64,000 bases of DNA, from assembly GCF_002078175.1 (NCBI RefSeq), contig NZ_MWFK01000001.1, forward strand, positions 4,526,001 through 4,590,000. The letters run 5' to 3'. Below the pieces are notes generated by a model. It saw only the letters and a program-made list of their open reading frames with translations. It made no database searches and was not told the DNA's origin. Below, one piece after another: positions 1 to 9,999 of the stretch. The DNA comes from Streptomyces sp. M41(2017) (GTDB taxonomy: Bacteria > Actinomycetota > Actinomycetes > Streptomycetales > Streptomycetaceae). The translations under genes and the position numbers were made by a program. The first letter of the stretch is position 1. Each line of letters starts with the position of its first letter.

Positions 1-3000
1 GGAGCACCCCGGTGCCCGGTCCAACTGCTCCACGAGCGTGGCGATGGTGGGGGTCTCGAAGAGGGCGGTCACCGGGAGTTCGACGTTCAGGATGGTGCGG
101 ATGCGGCTGACCAGCCGAGGCGCCAGGAGCGAGTGTCCCCCGAGTGCGAAGAAGTTGTCGTCGATGCCGACGGTGGGTACGCCCAGGACTTCGGCGAACA
201 GGCCGCACAGGATCTCTTCCCGTGGGGTGCGCGGACCGCGTCCGGTGCCGGCCGTCGTCGGCAGGTCGGGAGCGGGCAGGACCCGCCGATCGACCTTGCC
301 GTTGGTGGTGAGCGGGAGCCGGTCGAGCACCACGAACGCGGAGGGAACCATGTATTCCGGCAGTTGATCCGCCATCTGCGTGCGCAGGGTCTCGACGTCC
401 ACCTGCCCGCCGCGGCCCGGATCGGCGACCACATAGCCGACGAGACGCTTGTCGCCCGGCTGGTCCTCGCGCGCTATGACCGCGACCTGCGCCAGCCCCG
501 GAGCACGGCTCAACACGGCTTCGATTTCGGCGAGTTCGATGCGGTAGCCGCGGATCTTGACTTGGTCGTCGGCTCGGCCGGCGAATTCGAGGAGGCCTTG
601 GGGGGACCAGCGGGCGAGGTCGCCGGTGCGGTACATGCGGGTTCCGGCGGGGCCGTAGGGGTCGGCGACGAACCTTTCGGCGGTGAGGTCCGGTCGTGCG
701 AAGTAGCCTCGGGCCAGTCCGGTGCCGGCGAGGTGGAGTTCTCCGGTCACGCCTGTTGGGACGGGCTGGAGGTTGGTGTCGAGGATGTAGGCGCGCATGC
801 CGTCCAGGGGGCGTCCGACGGGTATCGGTGCGGGCACGGTGTCGGTGGTGGTCCAGGGGGCCTGGGTGGCGAAGAGGGTTGTTTCGGTGGGGCCGTAGGC
901 GCAGCGGACGATGGTGTCGGGGCAGTGCTGGAGTACTCGGCGTACGGCGGTGGGGGAGATCAGGTCGCCGCCGGTGATGACTTCGCGTACTCCTGTGAGG
1001 CAGCGGGGGTTTTCTTCGGCCATGAGGCGGAAGAGTCCGGCGGTGATGTCGAGGCCGGTGATCTGTTCCTCGGTGATGATCCGGGCGAGTTCGGCGACGC
1101 CGAGTTCGCCTTCGGGGGTGATGACGGTGCGTCCGCCGTGCAGGAGGGGGACCCAGAAGGCGTAGGTGGAGGGGTCGAAGGCGTACGAGGCCAGGAGCAG
1201 GACCCGTTCGTGTGCACCCGCGCCGAACATGCCGTCGACGGTGAGGTCGAGGATGGCGCGGTGGGTGACCGCCACGCCCTTGGGACGCCCGGTCGAACCG
1301 GAGGTGTACATCACGTAGGCGAGCTGCTCGGGCCGGCTCTCGATACCTGGGTCACCGACGGGCAGGCCGGCGAGTTCCGCGTCCTCGTCCACCACGACCA
1401 AGGCGCCGGCGTCGGGCAGCCCGCGGTCGCGCATGGCGCGATCGGTCAGCAGGACCGGTGCGGAGGTCTCGTCGACGATCCACTGCATCCGCTCCAGCGG
1501 ATACCCACTGTGCAACGGCAGATAGAAGGCACCCGCCTTGAGCACCGCGAGGAGCGCGACCACGAGGTCGACCGAGCGTTCCATCAGCACGGCGACCGGC
1601 GCTTCCCGCTGCACACCCAACCCGGCCAGGCGATGGGCGAGTTGGTTGGCCTGCTCGTCCAACTCCCGGTAGGAAAGCTCCCGTCCGGCGCACCGCACCG
1701 CCACCGCGTCCGGCGTCCGCCGCGCCTGGGCCGCGAAGGCCGCCGGCACCGAAGCAGCCCCGAGCCCCTCACCAGCCTCCGCGCCGGCCGACAACTCCAT
1801 CAGCCGTACGCGCTCCGTCTTGGACAGAAGATCGGCTTCACCGATCCGGCGGTCGGGAGCGGTGCTGAGCTGTGTCAGCACCCGCACCAGCTGTGCCACC
1901 GTCCGTTCTGCGGTCTCCTGCTCGAAGACGTCGGTGTTGTACTCCAGCATCCCGTCGAGCCCGGCCGGACGGTTGTCGGCCTCGTAGTGCTCGTTGACGA
2001 TGAAGCCAAGATCGAACTTGGCCGTACGGGTGCTGAAGACGTCCTCGGCCTTCGTCGCGAGACCGGGCAGCGACAACTCCTGGCCACCGGTGTTCTGCAG
2101 GACCACCATGACCTGGAAGAGCGGATGCCAGGACAGTGAGCGCGTCGGATTGACGGCCTCGACCACGCGCTCGAACGGCACGTCCTGGTGCATGTAGGCG
2201 GTCAGCGCCGTCCTGCGGACTTGCTCCAGAAGTTCCCGGAACGTCGGGTTGCCCGAGGTGTCGGTCCTCAATACGAGCGTGTTGAGGAAGAGGCCGACCA
2301 GATTGTCGAGCGCCTCGTCGGTGCGGCCCGCGCTCGGGGTGCCGATCGGTATGTCCGACCCCGCGCCCAGGCGGCTCAGCAGGGTGGCGACGGCGGCCTG
2401 GAGCACCATGAACACCGTGGTGTTGGTGGCCCGGGCCAGGTCGACGAGCCTGCCGTGCAGCTCGGGGCCCATGTGGAGGGGAACCATGTCGCCGCGGTGG
2501 CCTGCCACCTTGGGCCGGGGGCGGTCGAAGGGCAGCTCAAGTCGGTCCGGCATGCCTTCCAACGCCTCCTGCCAGTAAGCGAGTTGCTTGCGCACCACGG
2601 AATGGGGGTCCTCCTCCGCGCCGAGGAGATCGCGCTGCCACAGGGTGTAGTCCGCGTACTGCACCGGAAGTACGGGCCACGTCGGGGCCCGTCCCTGGAG
2701 CCGGGCGCCGAACGCGGTCTCCAGATCGCGTCCGAGCGGCCCCATCGAAGCGCCGTCACTGGCGATGTGGTGCATGAGCAGCAGCAGCACCCGCTGCCCG
2801 GGACCGACGGTGAACAGTGTCGCGCGAAGCGGCGGTTCGGCGGACAGGTCGAAGACGTACTGCCCGGCCGACCGCAGTGTCGCGGCGATGTCCTCCTCGT
2901 CGCAGCGGACATGATGCAGTGTCAGGTCGACGGCGTCCGCCGCCAGTACTGTCTGGGCCGGGATCCCGCCGATCTCCCGGAAGACCGTGCGCAGGCTCTC

Positions 3001-6000
3001 GTGCCGTACCACCACGTCGTTCAGCGCCTGTTCGAGGACATCCGCGTCCAGGTCTCCGGTGATCCGGAACGCCACCGGGACGTTGTAGGTGGCACTCGGG
3101 CCTTCCAGCTTGTTCAGGAACCACAGCCGGTTCTGCGCCGGCGACAGCGGAACCAGTTCCGGACGCTCCACCACGGTCAGCGCCGGCCGGGCCGAACCGG
3201 CCTCCGCCTCCGCGACCCGACCCGTCAGCTCCGCGACCGTGGGCGCCTCGAACAGGGTCCGCACCGCCAGCTCGACACCCAGCACCGACCTGATCCGGCT
3301 GACCACCCGGGTCGCCAGCAGCGAGTGGCCGCCCAGCTCGAAGAAGCTGTCGTCGACACCCACCGCCGGGACGTCCAGGATCTCGGCGAACAGTCCGCAC
3401 AGAATCTCCTCCAGTGGAGTCCGCGCAGCACGACCGCTCACCCCCGCCTCGTACACGGGCGCCGGCAGAGCCCGCCGGTCCAGCTTGCCGTTCGTCGTCA
3501 ACGGCAGACGGTCCAGCACCACGAACGCCGAAGGGACCATGAACTCCGGCAGCGATCCGCCCGCGTGAGCACGCAGGGCGTCCGCGCCCGCCCCACCGCT
3601 CCCGGCCTCGGCCACCACATAGCCCACCAGGCGCTTGTCACCCGGCTGGTCCTCCCGCACCACGACCGCGACCTGTGACACCGCCGGGTGACGACCCAGC
3701 ACCGCCTCGATCTCGCCCAGCTCGATGCGGAAGCCGCGGATCTTCACCTGGTCGTCCGCCCGGCCGACGAACTCGAGCTGGCCGTCACCACGCCACCGCA
3801 CCAGGTCACCGGTGCGGTACATACGACTGCCGGCCGATCCGAACGGATCGGCGACGAACCGCTCCGCCGTCAGGCCCGGGCGACGCAGGTACCCCCGGGC
3901 CACGCCCGTGCCCGCGATGTACAGCTCACCCGGCACACCTCGTGGAGCCAGCCGCAGCCGCTCGTCCAGGACGTACGCCCGGGCGCCCCTCACCGGGGCT
4001 CCGATCGGGGTCGAGGCGGACGCATCGGTACCGGACAGCGGCTCGCTGGCCGTCGCCGAGATCGTCGACTCGGTCGGCCCGTAGAGGTTCAGCATCCGCC
4101 GTCCGTCCGCCCAGCGCGCGGTCAGGGCGGGGGGACACGCCTCGCCTCCGACGCTCAGCACCCGCAGGGCGGGGAAGGGCCGCGCCGGCAGGGTGGCGAG
4201 CACACTCGGCGGCATGTCGGCGCAGGAGATCCGGCGCTGCTCCAGATAGTCGCCGAGAGCGTCTCCGACCAGGGGGCCGGGGGAGGGGACGACGAGGGTC
4301 GCGCCGAAGCAGAACGCCCGGATGAAGTCTTCGAACGCCATGTCGAAGCTGATCGAGGCCAGCTGCAGGACCCGGTCGTCCGGCCGGACCTGGTACTTCT
4401 CCGCCACGGTGGCGGCCAGCGCGCAGATACCGCGGTGGGTGACGGCCACGCCCTTGGGGCGGCCGGTCGAGCCCGACGTGTAGACGGTGTACGCCAGTCC
4501 GTCGGTCCGGAGCCGGGCGGTCCGCTCGGCGTCCGTGGGATCGGCGCCGTCGAGTCCGGCGAGGGTCGCGGGGTCGTCGAGGACCACGGCGGCCGGGCCA
4601 CCCCGGGGGAGCCGTCCGGCCATCTCCCGGCTGGTGAGCACGCGGACCGGGGCGGCGTCCTCGAGCATGAACGCGATGCGGTCCGCCGGGTACTCCGGAT
4701 CGACGGGCAGGAAAGCGGCGCCGGCCTTCAGGATGCCCAGCAGTGCCGCCACCATCTCCACCGACCGGGGTACCGCCAGCGCCACCAGCTGCTCGGGGCC
4801 GACCCCGTGCGCGATCAGCAGGCGGGCCACCTGGTTGGCCCGCGTGTTCAACTCGGCATAGGTGAGCACGGTGCCTTCGTGCTCCAGCGCCGGCGCGTCG
4901 GGGCGGAGCGCCGCCTGCTCCTGGAACAGGTCGCTGAAGAAACGGTGTTCAGGTGCCGGCCCCCCTGCTCCCTCGGTGAGCAGTTCGCTCCGCTCGGCCG
5001 GGTAGAGCAGCTCGGCGGCGCTGATCGGAAGGTCGGGTCGCTCGGCGACGGCCGCCAGCAGCAGCCGGAGACCTTCGATGAACCGCTTCGCGGTACCCGC
5101 GTCGGACAGATCGGTCCGGTACTCCAGGAAGCCGTCGAGTCCCGCGGGTTCCCCCGCGCCGTCCGCGACCTCGTAGAAATTGAAGGTCAGATCGAAGCTG
5201 GTCACGTCTTTGGTGAGGTCTTCGGCGACGGCCGACAGACCGGGCAGCTCGAACACGGGGGCCGCGGTGCTGTGCATCACCAGCATGACCTGGAACAGGG
5301 GATTGCGGGCCAGCGAACGCTCCGGGTTGAGGATCTCCACCAGGCGTTCGAACGGGACGTCCTGGTGGGAGTAGGCGGCGAGGTCGGTCGCGCGGGTCCG
5401 GGCGAGGAGTTCTCGGAAGCTCGGGTTTCCGGAGGTGTCGTTGCGCAGGACCAGGGTGTTGACGAAGAAGCCGACGAGGTCGTCGAGTGCTTCGTCGGTG
5501 CGGCCCGCGACCGGGGTTCCGAGGGGGATGTCGGAGCCCGCGCCGAGCCGGCTGAGCAGGGTGGCGAGGGCGGCCTGGAGGACCGTGAACAGCGTGGTGT
5601 TGCTCTCCCGGGCCAGACCGAGCAGGGCACGGTGCAGGTCGGCGTCGATCCGGATGGGGACCGTGTCGCCGCGATAGTCGGCCACCTTCGGACGAGGACG
5701 GTCGAAGGGCAGCTCCAACTGGTCGGGAATGCCGTCCAGGGCGGCCTTCCAGAAAGCCAGTTGCTCGCTCATGAGGGAACCGGGGTCGTCCTCCGAACCG
5801 AGGAGCTCGCGCTGCCACAACGTGAAGTCCGCGTACTGCACGGGCAAGGGCGACCAGCTCGGGGCCGTACCCGCGCACCGTGCGGCGTAAGCAAGGCTGA
5901 TGTCACGGGCCAGCGGGGCCAGCGACGAGCCGTCGTTCGCGATGTGATGCTGGATCAGGAGCAGGACGTGGTGCTCCGGACCGGTGGTGAACAGACGGGC

Positions 6001-8202
6001 CCGCAGCGGCAGATCGACGGTGACGTCGAAGGCGGTGTTGCCGGCGGCTCGAAGTGCCTCGTCAAGGTTCGCGGCCTCGACTTCCACCACCGGCAGCTCG
6101 GGGCGGACCTGGTCGGGCTCCAGAATGAGCTGCTGAGGCTCCCCGTCGACCTCTGGGAACACCGTCCGCAGCGTCTCGTGCCGGCCGATCACGTCGACTA
6201 TCGCCGCCTCCAGAGCCGCTCGATCGAGATCACCTGAAAGCCGTACGGCGAGTGGCAGGACGTAGGTGGCGCTCGTCCTCTCCAGGTTGTTGAGGAACCA
6301 GAGACGGTTCTGCGCGGCGGACAGCGGGATCCTCGCGGGACGCTCCATCGCGGTCAGCGCGGGCCTGGCCGCGTCCGCCTCCGTGAGCCGGTCGGCGAGG
6401 GCGGCGACGGTGGGGGCCTCGAAGAGGGTCGGTACCGCAAGTTCGACGCCCAGGGTCGACCGGATGCGGCTGGCCAGGCGGGTGGCGAGGAGGGAGTGTC
6501 CGCCGAGTGCGAGGAAGTCGTCGTCGATGCCGATGGTGGGTACGCCCAGGACTTCGGCGAACAGGCCGCACAGGATCTCCTCGCGCGGGGTGCGTGGGCC
6601 GCGTCCGGTGCCGGTCTTCGTCGGTGCGTCGGGTTCGGGCAGGGCCCGCCGGTCGAGTTTGCCGTTGGTGGTCAGCGGGAGCTGGTCGAGGATGACGAAC
6701 GCTGAGGGGACCATGTACTCGGGCAGCAGACCCGCCGCATGGGTGCGCAGGGCTTCGGCATCAATGGTGGTGCCGGCGTTCAAAGGGGTGCCGGTGCTCT
6801 CGGCGACGACGTAGGCCACGAGGCGTTTGTCGCCCGACCGGTCCTCACGGGCCACGACCGCGACCTGCGCGAGCCCGGTGAAGCGGCTCAACACCGCCTC
6901 GATCTCGCCGAGTTCGATGCGAAACCCGCGGATCTTCACCTGGTCGTCGGCGCGGCCGACGAACTCCAGCAGGCCGTCGCCCGACCAGCGGGCCAGATCG
7001 CCGGTGCGGTACATACGGGTTCCGGCCGGGCCGTAGGGGTCGGCCACGAACCGCTCCGCGGTCAGGTCCGGGCGCCCGAAGTAGCCGCGGGCCAACCCCG
7101 CACCCGCCAGATACAGCTCCCCGGTGCCCCCTGCCGGAACCGCCTGCAGAGCGCCGTCCAGGACACGGGCCCGCATGCCGTCCAGCGGACGCCCGACGGG
7201 TATCGGAGCCGGCACCTCGTCAGCCACGTCCCACGGCGCCTGAGTCGCGAACAGCGTCGTCTCGGTCGGACCGTACGTCGACCGCACGACCGTGTCGGGG
7301 CAGTGTTCCAGCACCCGCTGGACGGCGTTCGGGGAGATCACATCACCGCCGGTGATCACTTCCCGCACCCCGGCGAAGCAGCCGGGGTCCTCCTCCGCCA
7401 TCACCCGGAACAGGCCCGCCGTCACCTGAAGTCCGGTGATCTCCTCCTGCGCGATGAGGCGGGCGAGCGTCGCGACACTGAGATCATCGCCGGGCGTCAC
7501 CACTGTCCGGCCGCCGTGCAGCAGCGGCACCCACAGCTCGTAGGTCGAAGGGTCGAAGGCGTACGGCGCCACCATCAGCACTCGTTCGTGGGCACCCGCG
7601 CCGAACATGCCGTCCACGACGAGGTCGAGGACGTCGCGGTGGGTGACCGCCACCCCCTTGGGACGCCCGGTCGAACCGGAGGTGTACATCACGTAGGCGA
7701 GCTGCTCGGGCCGGCTCTCGACGCCCAGGTCACCGACCGGCAGACCGGCCAGCTCCTCGTCCTCGTCCACCACGACCACGCTGCTCGCACCCGGTACACC
7801 TCGGTCCCGCATGGCGCGATCGGTCAGCAGGACCGGCGCGGAGGTCTCGTCGACGATCCACTGCATCCGCTCCAGCGGATACCCACTGTGCAACGGCAGA
7901 TAGAAGGCACCCGCCTTGAGCACCGCGAGGAGCGCGACCACGAGATCCACGGAACGCTCCATCAGCACCGCGACCGGCGTCTCGGATCCGACGCCCAACC
8001 CGGCCATTCGGTGAGCGAGTTGGTTGGCCCGCTCGTCCAACTCCCGGTACGACAGCTCCCGTCCGGCACACCGCACCGCCACCGCGTCCGGGGACCGCAG
8101 CGCCTGAGCCGCGAAAGCCGCCGGCACCGAGTCGCCGACCGGCGCCACGTGCGACTCGAACGACGCACCCTCGACAGAATCGACAGCATCTGCGGTGTGC
8201 AT
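1..8202 (-). CDS. Non-ribosomal peptide synthetase, A-T-C-A-T-C-A-T..., partial
   Basis: The frame is open from the ATG at 8202 to base 1, giving 2734 codons and continuing beyond the window. Domains by residue are roughly: A1 28-530, T1 535-605 (GGHS, Ser570), C2 625-1060 (HHIANDG), A2 1090-1590, T2 1595-1665 (Ser1627), C3 1690-2115 (HHIASDG), A3 2130-2640, T3 2655-2725 (Ser2691). The first module has no C domain, so this protein probably starts the peptide. Pocket residues read by eye against GrsA-PheA are DPYQIGTLF (A1), DMEDSGLIS (A2) and DPYDIGALF (A3). A1 and A3 share the DPY..G.L pattern of aryl-glycine-type pockets. A2 resembles ornithine-type pockets such as DMENLGLIN. No epimerase, methylase or TE domain is visible in this part. 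A1 is near-identical to the A domain of the gene at 17842. Family call is secure; substrates are tentative. Confidence 0.97.
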   Translation of the reverse strand, partial: MHTADAVDSVEGASFESHVAPVGDSVPAAFAAQALRSPDAVAVRCAGRELSYRELDERANQLAHRMAGLGVGSETPVAVLMERSVDLVVALLAVLKAGAFYLPLHSGYPLERMQWIVDETSAPVLLTDRAMRDRGVPGASSVVVVDEDEELAGLPVGDLGVESRPEQLAYVMYTSGSTGRPKGVAVTHRDVLDLVVDGMFGAGAHERVLMVAPYAFDPSTYELWVPLLHGGRTVVTPGDDLSVATLARLIAQEEITGLQVTAGLFRVMAEEDPGCFAGVREVITGGDVISPNAVQRVLEHCPDTVVRSTYGPTETTLFATQAPWDVADEVPAPIPVGRPLDGMRARVLDGALQAVPAGGTGELYLAGAGLARGYFGRPDLTAERFVADPYGPAGTRMYRTGDLARWSGDGLLEFVGRADDQVKIRGFRIELGEIEAVLSRFTGLAQVAVVAREDRSGDKRLVAYVVAESTGTPLNAGTTIDAEALRTHAAGLLPEYMVPSAFVILDQLPLTTNGKLDRRALPEPDAPTKTGTGRGPRTPREEILCGLFAEVLGVPTIGIDDDFLALGGHSLLATRLASRIRSTLGVELAVPTLFEAPTVAALADRLTEADAARPALTAMERPARIPLSAAQNRLWFLNNLERTSATYVLPLAVRLSGDLDRAALEAAIVDVIGRHETLRTVFPEVDGEPQQLILEPDQVRPELPVVEVEAANLDEALRAAGNTAFDVTVDLPLRARLFTTGPEHHVLLLIQHHIANDGSSLAPLARDISLAYAARCAGTAPSWSPLPVQYADFTLWQRELLGSEDDPGSLMSEQLAFWKAALDGIPDQLELPFDRPRPKVADYRGDTVPIRIDADLHRALLGLARESNTTLFTVLQAALATLLSRLGAGSDIPLGTPVAGRTDEALDDLVGFFVNTLVLRNDTSGNPSFRELLARTRATDLAAYSHQDVPFERLVEILNPERSLARNPLFQVMLVMHSTAAPVFELPGLSAVAEDLTKDVTSFDLTFNFYEVADGAGEPAGLDGFLEYRTDLSDAGTAKRFIEGLRLLLAAVAERPDLPISAAELLYPAERSELLTEGAGGPAPEHRFFSDLFQEQAALRPDAPALEHEGTVLTYAELNTRANQVARLLIAHGVGPEQLVALAVPRSVEMVAALLGILKAGAAFLPVDPEYPADRIAFMLEDAAPVRVLTSREMAGRLPRGGPAAVVLDDPATLAGLDGADPTDAERTARLRTDGLAYTVYTSGSTGRPKGVAVTHRGICALAATVAEKYQVRPDDRVLQLASISFDMAFEDFIRAFCFGATLVVPSPGPLVGDALGDYLEQRRISCADMPPSVLATLPARPFPALRVLSVGGEACPPALTARWADGRRMLNLYGPTESTISATASEPLSGTDASASTPIGAPVRGARAYVLDERLRLAPRGVPGELYIAGTGVARGYLRRPGLTAERFVADPFGSAGSRMYRTGDLVRWRGDGQLEFVGRADDQVKIRGFRIELGEIEAVLGRHPAVSQVAVVVREDQPGDKRLVGYVVAEAGSGGAGADALRAHAGGSLPEFMVPSAFVVLDRLPLTTNGKLDRRALPAPVYEAGVSGRAARTPLEEILCGLFAEILDVPAVGVDDSFFELGGHSLLATRVVSRIRSVLGVELAVRTLFEAPTVAELTGRVAEAEAGSARPALTVVERPELVPLSPAQNRLWFLNKLEGPSATYNVPVAFRITGDLDADVLEQALNDVVVRHESLRTVFREIGGIPAQTVLAADAVDLTLHHVRCDEEDIAATLRSAGQYVFDLSAEPPLRATLFTVGPGQRVLLLLMHHIASDGASMGPLGRDLETAFGARLQGRAPTWPVLPVQYADYTLWQRDLLGAEEDPHSVVRKQLAYWQEALEGMPDRLELPFDRPRPKVAGHRGDMVPLHMGPELHGRLVDLARATNTTVFMVLQAAVATLLSRLGAGSDIPIGTPSAGRTDEALDNLVGLFLNTLVLRTDTSGNPTFRELLEQVRRTALTAYMHQDVPFERVVEAVNPTRSLSWHPLFQVMVVLQNTGGQELSLPGLATKAEDVFSTRTAKFDLGFIVNEHYEADNRPAGLDGMLEYNTDVFEQETAERTVAQLVRVLTQLSTAPDRRIGEADLLSKTERVRLMELSAGAEAGEGLGAASVPAAFAAQARRTPDAVAVRCAGRELSYRELDEQANQLAHRLAGLGVQREAPVAVLMERSVDLVVALLAVLKAGAFYLPLHSGYPLERMQWIVDETSAPVLLTDRAMRDRGLPDAGALVVVDEDAELAGLPVGDPGIESRPEQLAYVMYTSGSTGRPKGVAVTHRAILDLTVDGMFGAGAHERVLLLASYAFDPSTYAFWVPLLHGGRTVITPEGELGVAELARIITEEQITGLDITAGLFRLMAEENPRCLTGVREVITGGDLISPTAVRRVLQHCPDTIVRCAYGPTETTLFATQAPWTTTDTVPAPIPVGRPLDGMRAYILDTNLQPVPTGVTGELHLAGTGLARGYFARPDLTAERFVADPYGPAGTRMYRTGDLARWSPQGLLEFAGRADDQVKIRGYRIELAEIEAVLSRAPGLAQVAVIAREDQPGDKRLVGYVVADPGRGGQVDVETLRTQMADQLPEYMVPSAFVVLDRLPLTTNGKVDRRVLPAPDLPTTAGTGRGPRTPREEILCGLFAEVLGVPTVGIDDNFFALGGHSLLAPRLVSRIRTILNVELPVTALFETPTIATLVEQLDRAPGCS

Positions 8203-8643
8203 TGCCAATCACCCTCTTTCGGTGTTGAGACCGCGCGAAGTTCAGGGGGACCAGCGACGCGGATGATCTTTGCGGAATGGGTGGCCCGGATGACGCGTGA
8301 TCGTCACGGAATGCAAGGCCTCGGACGACACGGGATCGTCGCGGAATGATGATTCCGGCATCTCCGCAGTCACATTAAGGGAGCGGCCACGGGCGGTCAC
8401 TCCGCGATCCGGTGGGGAAGCCCGGATCTCGAGCGGTCCTGGATCGCACTTCCAGTACGGCCGGGGTCCTCGAATTCGAATCCAGGTCCGCTTGAGGATC
8501 ACTCTGGTCCCGTGCGGCCGCATCAAGTCGAGGGATATCGTGCCGACACTGGCGCATCCGAGAGTTGCCCCGCAGAGATCAAAGTAATGCCGCCCCGGCG
8601 AATTGAAAACCGTGCACCCGTGAGGAGCAGAAGGAGCGAGGCC
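8203..8643. promoter_or_regulatory. Divergent control region of the peptide cluster
   Basis: This 441-base gene-free region separates the minus-strand synthetase from the plus-strand biosynthetic genes, so it should hold promoters for both. Three direct repeats of the form GATCnTnnCGGAATG lie at 8265-8279, 8299-8313 and 8334-8348, with spacings of 34 and 35 bases. The last copy runs into a perfect inverted repeat, CGGAAT-GATG-ATTCCG, at 8342-8357. Immediately before the 8202 start, the leader reads ACCGAAAGAGGGTGATTGGC. The same leader precedes the gene at 17842. The repeats look like regulator binding sites; which regulator is unknown. Confidence 0.55.
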
Positions 8644-8856
8644 ATGACCAACCCTTTCGACAACCCCGAGGCCGAGTACCTCGTGCTGGTCAACGAAGAG
8701 AAGCAGTATTCGCTCTGGCCGAAGTTCGCCGAGGTGCCGGCCGGTTGGACCGCGGTGCATGCGGATGACCGCGCATCGTGCATCGACTACATCGACTCGA
8801 ACTGGAAGGAAATGCGCCCGCACAGCCTCGTACGGCACATGAACTCGGTGGCGTGA
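8644..8856 (+). CDS. MbtH family protein
   Basis: This 70-residue protein has the usual length and motifs of MbtH proteins: NEEKQYSLWP near residue 17, conserved Trp residues, and a SLVRHM-type C-terminus. MbtH proteins bind adenylation domains and help them fold and activate amino acids. It is the first gene of the rightward run, preceded by an AAGGAGCGAGG ribosome site. Its likely partners are the A domains of the two synthetases here. No other MbtH gene is visible in the window. Confidence 0.95.
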   Translation: MTNPFDNPEAEYLVLVNEEKQYSLWPKFAEVPAGWTAVHADDRASCIDYIDSNWKEMRPHSLVRHMNSVA

Positions 8857-8907
8857 ACCCTCCCCGCTCTCGCCGACCCGGGTTCCCGCCCACAGTCAAT
8901 CGGGATA

Positions 8908-9999
8908 GTGAAGCAAATGGCGAATTCTAACGTGTCCATTTTTGATGAACTCTCCATTGACCATGTCGAGTTCTACGTGCACGACATGGCCGTGGCCGCA
9001 GCGCAGTTCACAGACAGCTATGGGTTCGAGATCTACGGAGCTTCCGAAACGTCGGATTCCGACGAGGCCATCCGTTCGGTGGCGCTCGGCAAGAATCAGA
9101 TCCGGCTGGTGCTGACGACGGCGCGGGGCGCCGACCACCCCGCGGCCGCGTACGTCGAGCAGCACGGTGACGGGGTGGCCAATATCGCGCTCACCACCTC
9201 CGATGCCGCCGGGGCCTTCACCGAGGCGGTGCGCCGGGGCGCGGCGGCGGTGGCGGAACCGGCCGAGCGGGACGGACTCGTCACGGCCTCGATCAGGGGC
9301 TTCGGAGATGTGATCCACACCTTCGTGCAGCGTCCCGCGCTCACCGACGCACGGACCCTTCCGGGCTTCTCGGCGGTTCCGGAGAAGAGTGCCCGGTTCG
9401 ACAGTGGCCTGGGCGAGATCGACCACTTCGCGGTCTGCCTCGAACCAGGGCAGCTCGCGTCCACCGTCGAGTTCTACGAGAAGGTCCTGGACTTCCGGAT
9501 GATCTTCGAAGAGCGCATCGTCGTGGGCAGTCAGGCGATGGACTCCAAGGTGGTCCAGAGTCGATCCGGCTCTGTCACGCTCACGCTGATCGAACCCGAC
9601 ACCTCGCTGGAGCCGGGGCAGATAGACAAGTTCCTGAAGAACCACGGCGGAGCCGGCGTCCAGCACATCGCCTTCACGGCGGACAACATCGTGGAGTCGG
9701 TGGGCCTGCTCAAGTCGCTGGGTGTGTCGTTCCTGAGCACTCCGGACGCCTACTACCGGCTGCTCTCCGTGGATCTGGCCAAGCACTCCGTTTCCCGGCT
9801 GCGGGAACTGGACGTACTGGTCGACGAGGACCACGACGGTCAGTTGTTCCAGATCTTCACCGCCTCGGTCCACCCGCTCGGCACCTTCTTCCTGGAGGTC
9901 ATCGAGCGTCTGGGGGCTCGCACCTTCGGGAGCGGGAACATCAAGGCGCTCTACGAAGCCGTCGAGCGGCAGCGGGTCGAAGAGGGGGCTGAGAAGTAA
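8908..9999 (+). CDS. hmaS: 4-hydroxymandelate synthase
   Basis: The non-haem iron dioxygenase converts 4-hydroxyphenylpyruvate to 4-hydroxymandelate, the first committed step to 4-hydroxyphenylglycine. The two-domain vicinal-oxygen-chelate fold carries metal ligands His173 (IDHFAV), His253 (GVQHIAF) and Glu330 (FFLEVIE), counted from the GTG at 8908. The stretch IVVGSQAMDSKVVQS and the C-terminus FGSGNIKALYEAVE match actinomycete glycopeptide HmaS better than primary-metabolism HPPD, as I recall those sequences. The start is uncertain: GTG 8908 or ATG 8917, neither with a strong ribosome site. The TAATG overlap with the next gene shows coupled translation with hmo. Confidence 0.92.
   Translation: MKQMANSNVSIFDELSIDHVEFYVHDMAVAAAQFTDSYGFEIYGASETSDSDEAIRSVALGKNQIRLVLTTARGADHPAAAYVEQHGDGVANIALTTSDAAGAFTEAVRRGAAAVAEPAERDGLVTASIRGFGDVIHTFVQRPALTDARTLPGFSAVPEKSARFDSGLGEIDHFAVCLEPGQLASTVEFYEKVLDFRMIFEERIVVGSQAMDSKVVQSRSGSVTLTLIEPDTSLEPGQIDKFLKNHGGAGVQHIAFTADNIVESVGLLKSLGVSFLSTPDAYYRLLSVDLAKHSVSRLRELDVLVDEDHDGQLFQIFTASVHPLGTFFLEVIERLGARTFGSGNIKALYEAVERQRVEEGAEK

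Noticed and set aside
133..8349. Long plus-strand open frames (133-2139, 2188-3678, 3688-6237, 6739-8349)
   Set aside because: They are antisense shadows of the minus-strand synthetase. Their translations are low-quality Arg/Gly/His-rich text, while the opposite strand encodes clear A, T and C domains.
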